Assembly (NCBI GenBank): GCA_021904315.1
Contig: CM038921.1
Location: forward strand, 12,678,146 to 12,742,145
Source: Sphagnum magellanicum
Taxonomy: Eukaryota; Streptophyta; Sphagnopsida; Sphagnales; Sphagnaceae
Reading direction: 5' to 3'
Length of the DNA: 64,000 nt
Part shown: positions 62,722-64,000 of the stretch, piece by piece
How positions within the stretch are numbered: position 1 is the first letter of the stretch
Layout of the letters: each line of letters begins with the position of its first letter
Program-made: the position numbers and the translations under genes
The notes under the pieces: model-generated
What the model was told of the DNA's origin: nothing
The model's input: only the letters and a program-made list of their open reading frames with translations
Databases searched by the model: none

Positions 62722-62786
62722 CTGAGAAGAGCCCAACGATGGCTAGACGTGCGGCCTAGCTTACGCATAGAATGGCGATGCTTCAT
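60762..62786 (-). CDS. Mitochondrial large-subunit ribosomal protein bL17 (six exons)
   Basis: Minus-strand exons: 62722-62786, 62042-62096, 61543-61593, 61368-61459, 61142-61219 and 60762-60894 (65+55+51+92+78+133 = 474 bp), giving 157 aa plus stop, with every phase matching and GT-AG introns throughout. It shows the whole bL17 fold in order: [20 protein letters not shown] (residues 2-21), [65 protein letters not shown] and [16 protein letters not shown], then a proline-rich tail. [16 protein letters not shown] is the conserved rRNA-binding helix region. The [11 protein letters not shown] block and short C-terminal extension are like the nuclear-encoded mitochondrial bL17 of plants (about 160 aa) rather than the plastid form, which is longer and has a transit peptide. 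It should sit in the mitoribosome near the peptide exit. Telo-box motifs lie upstream. A TG microsatellite touches the first donor. Confidence 0.95.
62378..62600. repeat. Imperfect ~80-100-bp tandem repeat in bL17m intron 1
   Basis: CACATGCAAGGTG-CCAAGAGCTCTAG-type units start at 62378, 62460 and 62559 (spacing 82 and 99 bp), each preceded by ATCTTT..GCCAAA. Lies wholly inside the first intron (62097-62721). Confidence 0.7.
62689..62718. repeat. (CA)15 microsatellite beside the bL17m exon 1 donor
   Basis: Thirty bp of CA repeat. On the transcribed minus strand it reads (TG)15 and begins three bases after the GT of the first splice donor (CTCAG/GTTTGTG). Confidence 0.9.
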
Positions 62787-62861
62787 CGTGTCTCCTTCCC
62801 TCACACCTACTTCTTCACACCCTGACGCTCGCTCACCTCCCCGAAGCTCCAACACCCAGTG

Positions 62862-63190
62862 CCCTAAACCCTAGAAAACCATTGCACAGGGAAGCAAGCA
62901 GTGGGCTTGCTTACCAACTCTGTTTCGAAGTGAAGAAATGGAGATGGAAAGTGTGCTGTGTGTAACAACAGGAAAAGTAGATGAGGTTTGTTGGCTAGCG
63001 CCCATAATTTTTCTAATGATGGAAAAAACCCTAAACCCATTCATCCATTTACAACTCCCCCAACAAGATCAATTCCTATTGAGACCCTTGAAGGGGACCA
63101 AAACTTGGGTGGTGGATAAACCCTAGACCCTAAACCCTAATAATTTGGCTCTAATTTATCTGATGATTGAAAACCTTAAACCCTAAACCC
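62862..63190 (-). promoter_or_regulatory. Telo-box cluster upstream of bL17m
   Basis: AAACCCTA occurs at 62866, 63026, 63118, within 63131-63140 and at 63178, with further CCCTAAA extensions. All lie within 400 bp upstream of the minus-strand ATG at 62786; the nearest probably falls in the 5' leader. Telo-boxes are known in promoters of plant ribosomal-protein genes. Part of the cluster is a local duplication (GAAAA..CCCTAAACCCATTCAT at about 63022 and 63170). Confidence 0.5.
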
Positions 63191-64000
63191 ATTCATTCCT
63201 CCATAACATGCCAGGGGGATGGCTGCACACAGGCTAGAAGCCATAACTCGCTTGTGCAAAGACATGCAAAGCACCTTGAGGTGCCATTCATTGGTCCACC
63301 ACCATAACAACAACTGGTTATGTCTGGAAATTGGAAGATAAATTCTATTGGGACCCTTGGATCTTCAAGACGGGGTCAAAACTAGTTTTGGGTGGATTTT
63401 GATTTTTTTAAGCTTTTTAATGAATTGACTATGTTTTTTTTTTTTTGATGGTTGAAAACAATTAATGAATGACCTTATTAAATTTCAATTGTGTAATTTG
63501 ATGCACTTTGCAAGAGATAAACGTCTTGAACTTCACATCTCAAATTTCAAGAATGTTACAAAATAAAATTTTTAGGCACCTTCCATTTCATGAAATTCTT
63601 GAAATTTTAAAAAAGTTCATCGTGTTTGGGAAGGAATCTGGATTTTCAAGCCCAACCTCGAGGTCATCCCTCTCGGATGATCCCTTAAATTCAACAAGAC
63701 CCTCAAAGGGATTCCTTCTGTTATATGTAAAGCACTGGGAGAGAATTTGTAGTGGACGTGGAAGGCACCTTATATCCATCAATTTCCCTCCTAGAAATTG
63801 GGAGGGTTCTTATGCCTACTTGTTCAAGATAAATTTTGCCTCATGCTTTATGATAGGTGAAGCTCACGGGTGGGGGATATTCCCAAAATGAGGGGTCGGA
63901 CTTGGTTATCACCTTGTCCTAGGCTGCTTATTTTGAGAATGCCCTCACCCTAGGGCTTTACCCTTACCCTACACATAACTCCCTAAGCATGCCCAACAAC
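63191..64000. other. Intergenic to the right edge
   Basis: A 127-codon plus-strand open frame (63508-63891) has no recognisable domain and overlaps an open frame on the other strand. A TATTGGGACCCTTGGA phrase near 63347 echoes TATTGAGACCCTTGAA near 63076, so this flank has been duplicated. No gene supported. Confidence 0.4.

Noticed and set aside
63508-63891. 127-codon open frame near the right edge
   Set aside because: No recognisable motif, and an antisense frame overlaps it; flank shows local duplication.

Overview
This is a nuclear land-plant window. Four things support that: a filament-like plant protein (a plant-only family) split by short spliceosomal introns, a eukaryotic nuclear tRNA-Glu, plant telo-box motifs in front of housekeeping genes, and large amounts of decayed hAT and pogo/Tigger transposons. 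The species cannot be named. Low gene density (three protein genes and one tRNA in 64 kb) and AT-rich, repeat-filled spacers suit a large-genome plant such as a fern, lycophyte or gymnosperm, but this is inference.

Layout. 1-2.2 kb is AT-rich spacer. A degenerate ~400-bp repeat (2.2-2.96 kb) runs into the promoter of a three-exon gene (3147-4542, +) for a 64-aa protein resembling the 6-kDa subunit of plant mitochondrial ATP synthase. From 4.5 to 48.7 kb I find no convincing host gene. This stretch holds diverged dispersed repeats, often as inverted pairs; a broken pogo/Tigger transposase (22.5-24.3 kb); two broken hAT transposases on the minus strand (25.5-26.2 and 42.1-43.0 kb), the second interrupted by a MITE-like element that has a sister copy at 38.7 kb; a 123-bp satellite (28.5-29.1 kb); a G-rich degenerate array (29.2-30.1 kb); a 94-bp minisatellite (37.4-37.8 kb); a 143/56-bp array carrying about eleven AATAAA hexamers (47.9-48.7 kb); and several strong hairpins.

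The right end is the gene-bearing part. An 11-coding-exon filament-like plant protein gene (50507-56672, +) encodes about 1119 aa of mostly coiled coil and appears to use one GC-AG intron. A 160-bp-arm foldback, tRNA-Glu(UUC) (58379-58451, -) and a second foldback follow. A six-exon gene for mitochondrial ribosomal protein bL17 (60762-62786, -) encodes 157 aa, with telo-box motifs upstream.

The ATP synthase and bL17 genes both serve mitochondrial energy or translation functions, but they are 56 kb apart and I see no functional cluster. I did not find a novel multi-gene system. The points most worth checking are gene structure (GC-AG intron, 19-bp last coding exon, microsatellite touching a splice donor) and the repeat and foldback architecture. 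All exon models were assembled by eye from reading frame, splice signals and family knowledge, without alignment software.
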